Position numbers and translations under genes: made by a program
Notes under the pieces: model-generated
Told to the model about the DNA's origin: nothing
Database searches by the model: none
The model's input: the letters and a program-made list of their open reading frames with translations, nothing else
In this document: positions 49,874 to 60,309 of the stretch, one piece after another
How positions within the stretch are numbered: the first letter of the stretch is position 1
Layout of the letters: the number at the start of each line of letters is the position of its first letter
Assembly: GCF_038900055.1 (NCBI RefSeq)
Contig: NZ_JBBMQM010000001.1
Span: 1,364,001-1,428,000 of the forward strand
Reading direction: 5' to 3'
Source: Henriciella sp. AS95
GTDB taxonomy: Bacteria; Pseudomonadota; Alphaproteobacteria; Caulobacterales; Hyphomonadaceae
Length of the DNA stretch: 64,000 bases

Positions 49874-51019
49874 CTACGATCCCAGCGCCTGCCATGCTGC
49901 GGCGGCAAGGGTGATCGCGCGCATGTCTCCAGTTGTGGTGCCTTCCATCTTGTTCATTGCATAGGCAATTGTCGTGCGCGCCGCCATGTCGATCAGAACG
50001 AGCGAGCCGCCATAGCCGCCCCAGAAGATCGAGTCGTCATTGAGGGCGGGCGACATCGGGCCGGACAGGCCAAACCCCATGCCAAAGCGGATGGGCATGT
50101 CGAGGACGAGATCGGTACCTTCGACCTGGCATTCGAGCGCTTTTCGGCATCCCGCTTCTGAGAGGAAGCGTTTTCCGCCAGCCACCCCGCCATTGGCAAG
50201 AATGGTGTGCACCGTGGCGACGGCGCGGGCATTGCCAGTGCCGCCGGCCGCCGGGATTTCGGCGCCACGCCAGGCGCGGGTGCGAGTCTCGGACACTTCG
50301 ATGGGCGGATGGGCCAAGGCCGCCTTCTTGATGGCGGAGTCGTAAGAGGGGCTGCCCCGCAAGCCTGGCGGCGGGGTCAGGTCTGCGACCCGGTGGTCCT
50401 CCGACGCCGGCAGGCCGATATGGAAGTCTATGCCGAGCGGCTGAGCGAAGTCTTCCCGGAAGACCGTGCCGACGCTGCGGCCATCTGCGCGGCGGATAAC
50501 CTCGCCGACCAGATAGCCTTGCGAGAGCGCATGATACCCCGAGGCTGTGCCCGGCTCCCACATCGGGGCCTGCGCCGCCAGAAGGCTGGTGGCGCGCTCC
50601 CAGTCATACAGCATTTCCTTTTCGACCGGGTCGGCCCAGCCGGGCAAGCCTGCCGAATGGCTCATCAGGTGAGAGACCTTGACCGCTTCCTTTCCGTTGG
50701 CGGCAAATTCCGGCCAATAATCGGCGACCGGCGCGTCGAAATCGATCAGCCCCTTGTCGGCGAGATAGAGGGCAACGAGCGCCGTGATCGTCTTGGTGGT
50801 CGAATAGACGTTGACGATCGTGTCCTTCTCCCAGGCGCGCGTCTTTTCCGGATCAGCGAATCCACCCCAGAGATCGACCACGGTCTCGCCCTTGCTTGTG
50901 ACGCAGAAAGAGGCGCCGAGGTCGGTCCCGTCTGACAGGTTCTGTTCGAACTGTTCGCGTACCGCCGCGAACCGGTCTTCGGTGAACCCGTCTGCCATAC
51001 CATCCGCCATGTTATGCAT
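49874..51019 (-). CDS. Serine hydrolase, class C beta-lactamase fold
   Basis: A 381-residue esterase/penicillin-binding-like protein. The SxxK motif STTK gives S73 and K76, with Y162 (SGYHALSQG) as the second motif tyrosine. There is no signal peptide, so it is likely a cytoplasmic esterase of the EstB type rather than a beta-lactamase. It is directly upstream of the LhgO-like gene. Confidence 0.9.
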   Translation of the reverse strand: MHNMADGMADGFTEDRFAAVREQFEQNLSDGTDLGASFCVTSKGETVVDLWGGFADPEKTRAWEKDTIVNVYSTTKTITALVALYLADKGLIDFDAPVADYWPEFAANGKEAVKVSHLMSHSAGLPGWADPVEKEMLYDWERATSLLAAQAPMWEPGTASGYHALSQGYLVGEVIRRADGRSVGTVFREDFAQPLGIDFHIGLPASEDHRVADLTPPPGLRGSPSYDSAIKKAALAHPPIEVSETRTRAWRGAEIPAAGGTGNARAVATVHTILANGGVAGGKRFLSEAGCRKALECQVEGTDLVLDMPIRFGMGFGLSGPMSPALNDDSIFWGGYGGSLVLIDMAARTTIAYAMNKMEGTTTGDMRAITLAAAAWQALGS

Positions 51020-51152
51020 CCTATTGCCTTCTGCGTGACGCTAGGCGCGCGGCGCCGCGGCGGCAACCTTTTCCAAGAGGAAGAAGACCGGAGAATCAGG
51101 CCGGCCGAATTTGATTTGGGCAGACCCGGCATTCGCGCTATCTCTCGAAGCC

Positions 51153-51905
51153 ATGAGAATTTTTGCCGCATCGATCGCCGCGTGTCTTATGCTCGGCCAG
51201 CCTGCTTCAGCTGACAGGGCGGAAGAGGCCTTTTCGGCCGGGCATTTCCGTGAGGCTGCGCAGATCGCGGAGGCTGAAGGCGGCGCGGACAATCTGGCGC
51301 GGGCGGCGCGCGCGCTGCTCGCCGACACGGTTGTTTCGGGACGCCTCGACAAGCGGAAAGTCGAAGAGTCCGCAGGCCTGGCGAAGCAGGCCTTGGCGAT
51401 CGACCCCGACAATATTGAAGGACGCCTCCAGCTTGCGATCGCGCTGTCCTTGCTCGCGCGGGATATGAGCCGGGGCGAGGCGATGGATTCCGGCTATGCT
51501 TCCACGGCTCGGGACCTTGTCGAATCTGTGCTCGAAGACGAGCCGGACAATGCTTATGCGCATGGTTTCATGGCGGTGTGGAATGTCGAAGTCGTCCGGC
51601 GCGGTGGCAGTATCGGCTCGGCGTTCATGGGCGCAAGCATGCGAAAGGCGCGTCAGCATTATCGTCAGGCGCTGGCTCACGGCGAGGACGATCCGTCCTT
51701 TGAATGGCAATATGCGCGTGCGCTCGCAGCGCACAATGCTCGCCGGTATCGCGATGAGATCGAGGCGTGTCTGAGGCGGGCGGCTGGCGCTGTGCCGCAG
51801 ACGGCGCTTGCCGGTGCAATGCAGGACCGCGCGAACAGCTTCTCAGCCTATATGGCCGGGCATTCGCGCCGCGACATTGAGCGGTTGGCGGAGTCGCTGC
51901 TCTAG
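51153..51905 (+). CDS. Secreted TPR-like repeat protein
   Basis: A 250-residue protein with a signal peptide (MRIFAASIAACLMLGQPASA, cleavage after residue 20). Helical repeats of TPR/Sel1 type follow (FSAGHFREAAQIAEAEG; ALAIDPDNIEGRLQLAIALS; VLEDEPDNAYAHGFMAVW). Probably periplasmic, with a scaffolding role; the partner is unknown. I chose the ATG at 51153 because the upstream frame would spoil the signal. It is divergent from the serine hydrolase gene. Confidence 0.85.
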   Translation: MRIFAASIAACLMLGQPASADRAEEAFSAGHFREAAQIAEAEGGADNLARAARALLADTVVSGRLDKRKVEESAGLAKQALAIDPDNIEGRLQLAIALSLLARDMSRGEAMDSGYASTARDLVESVLEDEPDNAYAHGFMAVWNVEVVRRGGSIGSAFMGASMRKARQHYRQALAHGEDDPSFEWQYARALAAHNARRYRDEIEACLRRAAGAVPQTALAGAMQDRANSFSAYMAGHSRRDIERLAESLL

Positions 51906-51923
51906 GCAGCAAGCCCGATGCGG

Positions 51924-52970
51924 TTACTTGGCGCCCCAGCCGGCGCTCTCGCCCACCAGCTGGATAAAGCGGCGGCCGCAGAGGGCGGCGGACGGTCCGG
52001 TATCGGGCCGCGATACGAAGGCTTCCTGATGCGGTATCTGGGCCAGGCGCACAGCGTCCGGGCTCAGGCCGCCATTCTGACTGAGGTCAGCGAGAATGCG
52101 CTCGCTGGCCTGCAAGGCTTCCGTCATTGCTTTCAGTTCCCGCTCATTCTCCAGCAATTTGTCATAGCCGACGCCAGTCTTTTCGGTTGAGGCATCGTTG
52201 CCGAGCTGCATCATGCCGTCAAAAGTCGACTGTCGGCGCTCGATTTCGGGCTGCAGGACGACCTGACAGCTGGCGGCGGCATCACCAATCGCGCTGAGGC
52301 GGGTGTCGGCAAAGATCGGGAAGCTGGTCCTGTCGAGCAGGGAAAGCGGGGCAGGGGCCTTGTCGGTGCCAAGGATCACGCTCGCGGGAGAGGCCGTGCT
52401 GTCCTGCTGTGCGCCGGGCGAGGGGCCGTCAGGCGAGGCCAGTGCCATAGCTGGCGGGGTATTGTCTACTGCCTTGAGCGGGGCCTGTTCGGAGGGGCGC
52501 TCGTCCAGCGTGTCGGGATTGGCCCAGCTGCCACCGCCGGCCTCAATGACAATCGCGGCTGGCAGGCGTTTGAGGGCGGCCGGCGCAGACGCTGTATCGC
52601 CGGCATTGGCGGCAACCACGTACCATTTTGCGGCGAGGGCCTCGTCCGGGGCGATGCCTTCAATGCCGAATTCGTAGATGCGGCCGAGTTGTACGGCCGA
52701 CGCGCGGTCGCCGAGGCTTGCCGACTGTTCCAGGAGGGCAAGGCCGAGCGGGCGGTCAATCTCCAGCCCATTGCCGTAAATATAGGCGCGTCCCAGCAGG
52801 GCGATCGCTTCGGGGACGCCGTCATCGGCGTAGCGGGCGATCGTGTCGATCTGGCTGTAGTCTTCTTTCAGGAAGGCATCTACGGCATCACTCAAGTCGT
52901 CGCCATTGGCTGACAGGGCGACAAACATGACCGACGCGGCCAGAAAAACTGTGCGAACCACCCTCTGCAT
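51924..52970 (-). CDS. Secreted Sel1-repeat protein
   Basis: A 348-residue exported protein (signal residues 1-22, VFLAASVMFVALSANG). Sel1-like repeats are present at about residues 25-145 (GVPEAIALLGRAYIYGNGLE; RASAVQLGRIYEFGIEGI; WYVVAANAGDTASA). The Pro/Ala-rich middle is probably a linker, and the C-terminal region carries a predicted helical hairpin (LLENERELKAMTEALQASER). Function unknown. It converges on the previous TPR gene with an 18-bp gap. Confidence 0.82.
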   Translation of the reverse strand: MQRVVRTVFLAASVMFVALSANGDDLSDAVDAFLKEDYSQIDTIARYADDGVPEAIALLGRAYIYGNGLEIDRPLGLALLEQSASLGDRASAVQLGRIYEFGIEGIAPDEALAAKWYVVAANAGDTASAPAALKRLPAAIVIEAGGGSWANPDTLDERPSEQAPLKAVDNTPPAMALASPDGPSPGAQQDSTASPASVILGTDKAPAPLSLLDRTSFPIFADTRLSAIGDAAASCQVVLQPEIERRQSTFDGMMQLGNDASTEKTGVGYDKLLENERELKAMTEALQASERILADLSQNGGLSPDAVRLAQIPHQEAFVSRPDTGPSAALCGRRFIQLVGESAGWGAK

Positions 52971-53021
52971 GGACAGGAGTTTATAGAGAGAAGGCGTCTC
53001 GTCCAGAACTCTATTGCAGGC

Positions 53022-53990
53022 TTATTCAGCCGCGACGGCGCCCTCGATGGCGGCCTGCTCTTCGAGCCAGTGTTCGGCTTCGAGCGCCGCCATGCAGCCC
53101 ATGCCAGCGGCGGTAACGGCCTGGCGATAGGTCTCGTCTGTCACGTCGCCAGCCGCGTAGACGCCTGGAATGTTGGTCTTCGTCGTGCCCGGCTCGGTGA
53201 TGAGATAGCCGTTCGCCTTCATGTCGACCTTGCCCTTGAAGAGCTCCGTCGACGGGGCGTGCCCGATTGCGATGAAGACGCCGTGTGCGTCACGGGTAAA
53301 TTCCTCGCCGGTCTTGACGTTTTTCAGCTTCGCGCCGGTCACGCCAAGCGGATTCTCGTCGCCGATGACTTCTTCCAGCACGGTGTCCCAGAGGATTTCG
53401 ACTTTCGGATGCTTGAACAGGCGGTCCTGCAGGATCTTCTCGGCGCGGAAACTGTCGCGGCGGTGAACCACTGTGACCTTGGAGGCGAAATTGGTGAGGA
53501 AGAGCGCTTCTTCGACGGCCGTGTTGCCGCCGCCAATGACCAGCACTTCCTTCTCGCGGTAGAAGAAGCCGTCACACGTTGCGCAGGCCGACACGCCGAA
53601 GCCCTGGAATTTGGTTTCCGATGGCAGGCCGAGCCATTTTGCCTGGGCGCCTGTGCAGATGACCACGGCGTCGCCGGTATAGGTCACGCCGCTTTCTCCG
53701 ACCGCCTTGAAGGGGCGCGTATTGAAGTCGACCTCGCTGATATGATCCTCGGAGACATGCGTGCCCATCTTTTCAGCGTGCTCGCGCATCTTCTCCATGA
53801 GTTCAGGACCCTGGATTTCGGCGAAGCCCGGATAGTTCTCGACTTCGGTCGTGATGGTCAGCTGGCCGCCGGGCTGCAGGCCGGCCACGACGCGCGTGTC
53901 GCGCATGGCGCGGGCCGCATAGATTGCAGCCGTCCAGCCGGCGGGGCCAGACCCGATGATCAGGATTTCAGAATGCAATGTCTCGCTCAT
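53022..53990 (-). CDS. trxB: Thioredoxin reductase
   Basis: The NADPH/FAD enzyme that reduces thioredoxin (322 aa). The FAD site is IIGSGPAGWTAAIYAARA (11-28), the redox-active disulphide CATCDG (C136, C139), and the NADPH site VIGGGNTAVEEALFL. The C-terminal FAD motif is GVYAAGDVTDETYRQAVTAAG. I chose the ATG at 53990, after TTGGAGCGGGTG; the longest frame adds 27 residues without family match. Confidence 0.97.
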   Translation of the reverse strand: MSETLHSEILIIGSGPAGWTAAIYAARAMRDTRVVAGLQPGGQLTITTEVENYPGFAEIQGPELMEKMREHAEKMGTHVSEDHISEVDFNTRPFKAVGESGVTYTGDAVVICTGAQAKWLGLPSETKFQGFGVSACATCDGFFYREKEVLVIGGGNTAVEEALFLTNFASKVTVVHRRDSFRAEKILQDRLFKHPKVEILWDTVLEEVIGDENPLGVTGAKLKNVKTGEEFTRDAHGVFIAIGHAPSTELFKGKVDMKANGYLITEPGTTKTNIPGVYAAGDVTDETYRQAVTAAGMGCMAALEAEHWLEEQAAIEGAVAAE

Positions 53991-54088
53991 CACCCGCTCC
54001 AAACGTCTTTTTCTTGTCGGCATTAGGTATGGGGATTCTTGGCGCGTGAATAAACCCCTGGGGGTGTTCAACCGTCTGTGTAGGAGAA

Positions 54089-55027
54089 CTATTTCACAGA
54101 CTTGCGCACTTCGACCGTCGCATGGCTGACGCCGAACTGGTCCTGCATCCGCTCTTTCACAGCCAGGCGAAGCGTATCGAGGCAGGCGCCTTCGCGGGCG
54201 ACGACTTCGAGCGTGACGAGTGGCTTCTGTTCCGTCAGCGCCCAGGCATGGATGTGCAGGACGCTCTCGGCATTCTCAAGATGGGCTTCGAGGTCAGCCT
54301 TGATCGTGTCGGGGTCGAGGCCGGAGGGGACGCCCTCGATCAGGATATGGGCGGTCTCGCGGGTCAGGCGGACGCCACCAACCGCGATGATCAGGGCGAC
54401 GAGGGCTGACAGGATCGGGTCAATCGGTGTCCAGCCGGTGGCAAGGATCAGGATCGCAGCCACGATGGCGGCGACGGAGCCGAGCAGGTCGCCCGCGACG
54501 TGCCAGACGGCGCCGCGCATGTTCAGGTCTTCCTGATCACCGCCATGCAGGATCCAGAAGGCGATAATGTTGACGAGCAGGCCGCCAATCGCGACGGCTA
54601 GCAGCACGCCGCCGAGAATGGGCTGAGGCTCTGCCAGGCGGTGGAAGGCCTCCCAGATGATCCAGACGGCAAGCACGATCAGCGCGAGTCCATTTACGAA
54701 GGCGGCGAGCACTTTGAACCGGGCAAAGCCGAAGCTTCGTTTGGAGTCTGCGGGACGGGCGGCGAGGCGGAAACCGACCCAGGCGAGGGCGAGCGAGCCG
54801 GCATCGGTCAGCATGTGAGCGGCGTCCGCGAGCAGGGCCAGCGAACCAGAGATGAGCCCGCCGATCACTTCAGCGGTCATGAAGGCGAAAGTCAGGAGCG
54901 CTGCAAAGGCAACGCGTTTGCGCGCGTCGGCGCTGTCGACGGAAGGGACGTGCGAGTGCCCGCCAGGCCCGTGGTCATGGCCATGCGAATGGCCGTGATC
55001 GTGGCTATGATCGTGTCCGTGACTCAT
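54089..55027 (-). CDS. Cation diffusion facilitator (Zn/Co/Cd exporter)
   Basis: A 312-residue CDF transporter. The N-terminus is very His/Asp-rich (HGHDHSHDHGHSHGHDHG), a metal-binding tail typical of CzcD/ZitB-type exporters. Six membrane helices follow, with transport-site residues HMLTD and the ADAAHM motif in TM2 (LLADAAHMLTDAGSLA). The C-terminal domain (about 220-312) is the CDF dimerisation fold. A palindrome upstream may give metal-responsive control. Confidence 0.93.
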   Translation of the reverse strand: MSHGHDHSHDHGHSHGHDHGPGGHSHVPSVDSADARKRVAFAALLTFAFMTAEVIGGLISGSLALLADAAHMLTDAGSLALAWVGFRLAARPADSKRSFGFARFKVLAAFVNGLALIVLAVWIIWEAFHRLAEPQPILGGVLLAVAIGGLLVNIIAFWILHGGDQEDLNMRGAVWHVAGDLLGSVAAIVAAILILATGWTPIDPILSALVALIIAVGGVRLTRETAHILIEGVPSGLDPDTIKADLEAHLENAESVLHIHAWALTEQKPLVTLEVVAREGACLDTLRLAVKERMQDQFGVSHATVEVRKSVK

Positions 55028-55090
55028 AGACCTCTAGATGCGGGCGTGACCGTGCAATGTCAAGAAATTCAATGAAAACAATCACTTAGG

Positions 55091-55109
55091 AATGCTATAA
55101 CATAGCATT
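55091..55109. promoter_or_regulatory. Candidate metal-responsive operator upstream of the CDF gene
   Basis: AATGCTAT (55091-55098) and ATAGCATT (55102-55109) form an 8-3-8 palindrome. Its form is close to the alphaproteobacterial Zur box (ATGTTATAACAT core, here with a C for T). It lies 64 bp upstream of the CDF gene start, on the promoter side, and its edge overlaps the elm1 stop. A TTGACA-like hexamer lies between it and the gene. Confidence 0.5.
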
Positions 55110-56211
55110 ATAGCCAATCCGGCACGACGACGCCATTGCCATCCTTGACGTTTTTCATGGCCGGTTGCGGGTGGCGGGCGACGAGGCGTCTGACGATTTC
55201 GTCGGCGACCCGGTCTGCCTCGCGAAGCGGGTCGTATGACCACTGCTCCAGCGTGCCCTCGAACCAGCGGGCGCAGCCGCGTTTGATAAGGCTCTCATGC
55301 AGGCGGTCGAATTTCGGGTTGGACCCTTCAAGGGCCACCATATGGACCGGCAGGCCGTGGAAGGCTGCATCTGACAGCATGTTGGCGCTGTCCTCGGTGA
55401 CGATCGCGACATCCGAATAGAGGAGCCAGGCGAGGTAGGGGTTGGGGCCATCATCCGGGCCGGCCCAGAATTTCGCGCCAATATCTCCCGCAAGAGCACG
55501 CATTTTCGCGATGACAGGGACGGGTGTGCGCCGCGAGGTGGTGATGCGCAGGCGCCAGCCTTGGCCGGACAGGCGTTTGAGATCGGTTGCGAGCGACGTG
55601 GCTACTGCATCGCTGAATGTGTGCGTTTTTGAATCCCCGCCCAGGATGACGATGGCGGACTTGTTGTTCTCGTCGGCAAGATCGGCGAAAGCCTGTCCGG
55701 CATCCTCGATATCATCTGGCGAGAAATAGGAGGGCGCGCCGACCGTGCGAATGACGTTGGGTCCGTCCAGTTCGTCATGCTCTGGCACGATGATGAGATC
55801 GAAATCGCCCCGGTCGGATTTGGGATCGAGAATCTGGACGGTCAGCGTCTTGCCGCCGGACAGCCGGCGGATGGCACCTGTGTACGGGGCGCTGCGGCGG
55901 CCAGCGGCGATCCAGACATCGGGAAAGGGCCCCTCGAAGATGTCGCGCTGCTCGGACGGCAGGGCGAGACGCTCCATCGGCCAGCGGGCGCCGGGCAGCC
56001 AGGTCCATGGGGCGCGGGGCGTCAGGGTGATCGGGCGCTCGCGATGGCCTTCGCCCTGGATGTGGGCGATCTTCATCCAGCGGCCGGTACTGCCAAGCGC
56101 CTGGATAATGGATCGGACCTGCGCAGCATTGCCAGCGCGGCCGTCTGACACAGCCCAGACGGACGGGCCCACCTGTGGGGCGATAGGCTTGGCTTTCGTT
56201 GGCGCGTTCAT
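55108..56211 (-). CDS. ELM1/DUF1022-family protein
   Basis: A 367-residue protein of the mitochondrial fission ELM1 family, the bacterial form being DUF1022, a GT-B-like glycosyltransferase-related fold. Family motifs are WAVSDGRAGNAAQV at the N-terminus, the central ILGGDSKTHTFSDA, and TEDSANMLSDAAFHGLPVH near the C-terminus. Bacterial members are proposed envelope or nucleotide-sugar enzymes, but substrate is unproven. It is downstream of greA. Confidence 0.9.
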   Translation of the reverse strand: MNAPTKAKPIAPQVGPSVWAVSDGRAGNAAQVRSIIQALGSTGRWMKIAHIQGEGHRERPITLTPRAPWTWLPGARWPMERLALPSEQRDIFEGPFPDVWIAAGRRSAPYTGAIRRLSGGKTLTVQILDPKSDRGDFDLIIVPEHDELDGPNVIRTVGAPSYFSPDDIEDAGQAFADLADENNKSAIVILGGDSKTHTFSDAVATSLATDLKRLSGQGWRLRITTSRRTPVPVIAKMRALAGDIGAKFWAGPDDGPNPYLAWLLYSDVAIVTEDSANMLSDAAFHGLPVHMVALEGSNPKFDRLHESLIKRGCARWFEGTLEQWSYDPLREADRVADEIVRRLVARHPQPAMKNVKDGNGVVVPDWL

Positions 56212-56300
56212 GCCGGCGGTGCCTCGCGATTCGCTTCTGGGACAAGATTGCCAGCTTTTTTAGGGTCTTGCACCTTTCAGCTGACAGCAAAGGTGAAATA

Positions 56301-56335
56301 GAAAATGCCGGAACCCGTCAGAGCCCCGGCATCTT
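56301..56335 (-). terminator. Terminator after greA (minus strand)
   Basis: On the minus strand ATGCCGG (56332-56326) pairs with CCGGCAT (56311-56305), with TTTTC following. It lies about 25 bp after the greA stop and ends the carB-greA transcript. Confidence 0.8.
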
Positions 56336-56357
56336 GGAAATTCAAAGGGCGGGTCGC

Positions 56358-56831
56358 TTATTTAAACTCGACCGCTTCAATCTCGTAGACGCGGGCGCCG
56401 CCTGGTGCAGCCACTTCAGCTTCGTCGCCGACGGCCTTGCCGATCAGGGCGCGCGCGATGGGGGAGGTGATGGACACCTTGCCCTTGGAGATATCGGCCT
56501 CATCCTCACCGACGATGCGGTAAGTTGCCTGCTTCTCAGTGTCGACATCGGTCAGCGTGACGGTTGCGCCGAAGACGATCTTGTCGCCTTTCAGCTTGGT
56601 CACGTCGATGACTTCTGCGCGCGCGAGCTTGTCTTCGAGTTCAGCCACGCGGCCTTCGATAAAGCTCTGCTTTTCCTTGGCAGCATGGTACTCGGCGTTC
56701 TCAGAGAGATCGCCATGCTCGCGGGCCTCGGAGATCGCCGCGATGACTGCTGGGCGCTCAACCGACTTTAAATGTTTCAGTTCTGCGTCGAGGGCAGCGT
56801 GCCCTTCGGCGGTCATTGGTGTTCTTTGCAT
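56358..56831 (-). CDS. greA: Transcription elongation factor GreA
   Basis: GreA rescues backtracked RNA polymerase by stimulating transcript cleavage. The N-terminal coiled coil carries the catalytic acidic tip DLSEN ([17 protein letters not shown]), and the C-terminal FKBP-like domain follows ([20 protein letters not shown]). The 157-residue form from the ATG at 56831 ([18 protein letters not shown]) is standard; the longest frame adds 14 residues. It is 69 bp after carB. Confidence 0.96.
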   Translation of the reverse strand: MQRTPMTAEGHAALDAELKHLKSVERPAVIAAISEAREHGDLSENAEYHAAKEKQSFIEGRVAELEDKLARAEVIDVTKLKGDKIVFGATVTLTDVDTEKQATYRIVGEDEADISKGKVSITSPIARALIGKAVGDEAEVAAPGGARVYEIEAVEFK

Positions 56832-56900
56832 GTTCTGGATAACCGTCGTTGTAAACGAATAGCGTCTTTCCAAACGCCAATTGCGTCAAGTGGTTTGATA

Positions 56901-59900
56901 TCAGGCGTTTTGCAAGGACCGGACTGATAATTCGCGTTCGCGAAGGGTCCGGATGGCCTGAACGGATGCTCGAGATGCGGCGAGCGTCGTAAAATATGGA
57001 ATCTTCCGCGTCAATGCTGTCCGGCGGATCGAAGCGGAGTCCTTGAGCGACTGGGCACCCTCGGTTGTGTTGAAAACAAGCTGGATCCGGCCATTGATCA
57101 TGCGGTCGACAATATGCGGCTGACCTTCGATGACCTTGTTGATGCGTTCGACGGCGAGGCCCTGCTTTTCCAGGTAATCGGCCGTGCCGCTGGTGGCGAC
57201 AATGGTGAAGCCCATGTCGATCAGCTCTTTGGCGGCATCGGCGATAATCGGCTTGTCGCTGTCTTTGACCGAAATAAAGACGGCCCCTTCGCGCGGCAGG
57301 TGGACGTCGATGGCGATCTGCGACTTCAGGAAGGCGGCGCCGAAATCATCATCCCAGCCCATGACTTCACCGGTCGAGCGCATTTCCGGGCCGAGCACTG
57401 GGTCAACGCCCGGGAAGCGAGCGAAGGGGAAGACGGCTTCCTTCACCGCAACGCGGCGGGGCTTGGCCATAGAGAGGTCGAAATCGGTCAGATTGGACCC
57501 GGCCATGACCTTGGCGGCGATCCTGGCGATCGGTGCACCGACGGCCTTGGCGACGAAGGGCACGGTCCGCGAGGCGCGCGGATTGGCTTCGAGGACGAAG
57601 ATCTCGTCATCCTTGACCGCGAACTGGATGTTGATGAGGCCGCGAACCTTCAGCTCCCGCGCGAGCGCAATGGCCTGCTCTGAGAGGCGGCCAACCATGG
57701 CAGGCGAGAGGGTGTATGGCGGCAGGGCACAAGCAGAGTCGCCCGAGTGCACGCCGGCTTCCTCAATATGCTCCATGACGCCCGCGACATGGACGTTGGT
57801 GCCGTCACACAGGGCGTCGACATCGACTTCGATGGCGTCAGAGAGGTAGCGGTCGAGGAAGAGGGACTGGTCGCCGGAGACCTTCATGGCTTCCTTGGCG
57901 AAGGTCTTTACGTCGTCATCGTCGCGGCAGATTTCCATGGCGCGGCCACCGAGCACGAAGCTGGGCCTGAGCATGATCGGATAGCCGAGCTCACGTGCCT
58001 TTTCGAGCGCTTCTTCTTCGGAGCGGGCGGTGGCGGACGGGGCCTGCTGGATGCCGAGCTTGTCGAGCAGGGCGGCAAATTGCTGGCGGTCTTCAGCAAG
58101 ATCGATGGAAACGGGGCTGGTGCCGAGGATCGGGACGCCGGCTTCATGTAGCGGCGTTGCGAGCTTGAGCGGGGTCTGGCCGCCGAACTGGACAATCACG
58201 CCTGCGAGTTCGCCAGCGGTCTGTTCCTTGGCGATGATTTCGGAGACGTGTTCATGCGTCAGCGGTTCGAAATAGAGACGGTCGGAGGTGTCGTAATCGG
58301 TCGAGACCGTTTCCGGGTTGCAGTTCACCATGATCGACTCGATGCCGATGTCTTCCATGGCGAAAGCGGCGTGACAGCAGCAATAATCGAACTCGATGCC
58401 CTGTCCGATCCGGTTCGGGCCACCGCCGAGGATAATGGCTTTCTTGCGGTCTGAAACACCGGCTTCGTCGTCGCCATGCTCCTGACCGAAGGCCGGATGC
58501 TCATAGGTCGAGTAGAGGTAAGGCGTCTTGGCCGCGAATTCGGCGGCGCAAGTATCGATCCGCTTGTAGACGGGACGCACGCCGGCCTTGTGGCGGAAGG
58601 CGCGGACGTCTGTTTCGCTCTGGCCGGTGAGCATGGCGAGGCGGGCGTCAGAGAAGCCTTTGCCCTTGATCGTGGTCAGCGCGTGCTTGTCGCTGGGTAG
58701 GCCGTCGCGGCGGATATCGCCCTCAATCTCGATCAGCTCGGCGATCTGGCGCAGGAACCAGCGGTCGATGCTGGTGATCTTGTAGATCTCTTCGACGCTG
58801 AAGCCTTCGCGAAGGGCCTGGGCCACATGGCGCAGGCGATCTGGCGTTGGGCGAGCGAGCGCAGAGGTGAGCGCATCCGTGCCGCTAATCTCGCTCTCGT
58901 CGAGGCCGCAAAGGCCGGTTTCGAGCGAGCAAAGCGCTTTCTGGAGGCTTTCCTGGAAGTTGCGGCCGATAGCCATGGCCTCGCCAACGGATTTCATCGC
59001 CGTCGTCAGCAGGGGTTCGGAGCCTTTGTATTTCTCAAAGGCAAAGCGCGGGATCTTGGTGACGACGTAATCAATGGTCGGCTCGAAGGAGGCCGGGGTG
59101 ACGCCGGTGATGTCATTGTCGAGTTCGTCGAGCGTATAGCCCACGGCGAGCTTTGCGGCGATCTTGGCAATCGGGAAGCCTGTCGCTTTGGACGCCAGCG
59201 CGGAGGAGCGCGACACGCGCGGGTTCATCTCGATGACGACGAGGCGGCCATTGTCCGGATTGACCGCGAACTGGACGTTCGAACCGCCCGTCTCGACACC
59301 GATCTCGCGCAGCACGGCCAGCGAGGCGTTGCGCATGATCTGGTATTCCTTGTCGGTCAGCGTCAGGGCTGGCGCGACGGTGATGGAATCGCCCGTATGG
59401 ACGCCCATCGGGTCGATATTCTCGATGGCGCAGATGATGATCGCATTGTCCGCCTTGTCGCGGACGACCTCCATCTCGAACTCTTTCCAGCCGAGCAGGC
59501 TCTCATCGATGAGGACCTGGCCAACCGGCGAGGCGGCAAGGCCCGAGCGGACGATCTCTTCATACTCTTCGACATTATAAGCGACACCGCCGCCTGTGCC
59601 GCCGAGCGTAAAGGCCGGGCGGATAATGGCTGGCAGGCCGATTTCGTCGAGCGCTTCCATGGCGCGGGCCAGCCCGCCGATGCGGTCATAGCCGATGATC
59701 TTGCCGTCTTCACTCTTGATTTCGGGCGCAGCGACGATGGTCGCTTTCGGGTTTTCGAGGCCGATGCGGTCCATCGCTTCGCGGAAGAGTTTGCGGTCTT
59801 CTGCCATTTCGATGGCGTCAGCGCGCGCGCCGATCAGTTCGACGCCATATTTGTCGAGCGTACCGGCCTTGTAGAGGTCGAGCGCGCAGTTCAGCGCGGT

Positions 59901-60179
59901 CTGCCCGCCCATGGTCGGGAGCAGGGCGTCCGGCTTTTCGATCTGGATGATCTTCTCGACGAAATCCGGCGTGATCGGCTCGACATAGGTCGCGTCCGCC
60001 ATGTCGGGATCGGTCATGATCGTGGCCGGGTTGGAATTGACCAGGATGACCCGGTAGCCTTCCGATTTCAGCGCCTTGATCGCCTGAACGCCTGAATAAT
60101 CGAACTCGCAGGCCTGGCCGATAATGATCGGGCCGGCACCAATGACGAGGATGGATTTGATGTCAGTACGTTTCGGCAT
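56901..60179 (-). CDS. carB: Carbamoyl-phosphate synthase large subunit
   Basis: The 1092-residue synthetase subunit making carbamoyl phosphate for arginine and pyrimidines. The two homologous ATP-grasp halves are visible, each starting with a GPIIIGQ- or GPNRIGQ-type motif (residues about 16 and about 590), and a C-terminal MGS-like allosteric domain (about 950-1092). A clear AGGAG precedes the ATG. carA is not in the window. greA follows on the same transcript. Confidence 0.98.
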   Translation of the reverse strand: MPKRTDIKSILVIGAGPIIIGQACEFDYSGVQAIKALKSEGYRVILVNSNPATIMTDPDMADATYVEPITPDFVEKIIQIEKPDALLPTMGGQTALNCALDLYKAGTLDKYGVELIGARADAIEMAEDRKLFREAMDRIGLENPKATIVAAPEIKSEDGKIIGYDRIGGLARAMEALDEIGLPAIIRPAFTLGGTGGGVAYNVEEYEEIVRSGLAASPVGQVLIDESLLGWKEFEMEVVRDKADNAIIICAIENIDPMGVHTGDSITVAPALTLTDKEYQIMRNASLAVLREIGVETGGSNVQFAVNPDNGRLVVIEMNPRVSRSSALASKATGFPIAKIAAKLAVGYTLDELDNDITGVTPASFEPTIDYVVTKIPRFAFEKYKGSEPLLTTAMKSVGEAMAIGRNFQESLQKALCSLETGLCGLDESEISGTDALTSALARPTPDRLRHVAQALREGFSVEEIYKITSIDRWFLRQIAELIEIEGDIRRDGLPSDKHALTTIKGKGFSDARLAMLTGQSETDVRAFRHKAGVRPVYKRIDTCAAEFAAKTPYLYSTYEHPAFGQEHGDDEAGVSDRKKAIILGGGPNRIGQGIEFDYCCCHAAFAMEDIGIESIMVNCNPETVSTDYDTSDRLYFEPLTHEHVSEIIAKEQTAGELAGVIVQFGGQTPLKLATPLHEAGVPILGTSPVSIDLAEDRQQFAALLDKLGIQQAPSATARSEEEALEKARELGYPIMLRPSFVLGGRAMEICRDDDDVKTFAKEAMKVSGDQSLFLDRYLSDAIEVDVDALCDGTNVHVAGVMEHIEEAGVHSGDSACALPPYTLSPAMVGRLSEQAIALARELKVRGLINIQFAVKDDEIFVLEANPRASRTVPFVAKAVGAPIARIAAKVMAGSNLTDFDLSMAKPRRVAVKEAVFPFARFPGVDPVLGPEMRSTGEVMGWDDDFGAAFLKSQIAIDVHLPREGAVFISVKDSDKPIIADAAKELIDMGFTIVATSGTADYLEKQGLAVERINKVIEGQPHIVDRMINGRIQLVFNTTEGAQSLKDSASIRRTALTRKIPYFTTLAASRASVQAIRTLRERELSVRSLQNA

Positions 60180-60309
60180 CTCGGCTCCTCGTTACTCATG
60201 ACCAATGGCCAAACGGGTGCGCTATAGCGGGGAGTCGATGGGGTGGGCAAGGCCATAGGCACAGAGAATTTGTAACAATCTCTCGAGGCCGGCCGATTTC
60301 CGCGTCGGG

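Noticed and set aside
58827-60095. 422-residue plus-strand ORF opposite carB
   Set aside because: It is an antisense shadow of a certain core gene in GC-rich DNA and has no family character or ribosome binding site.
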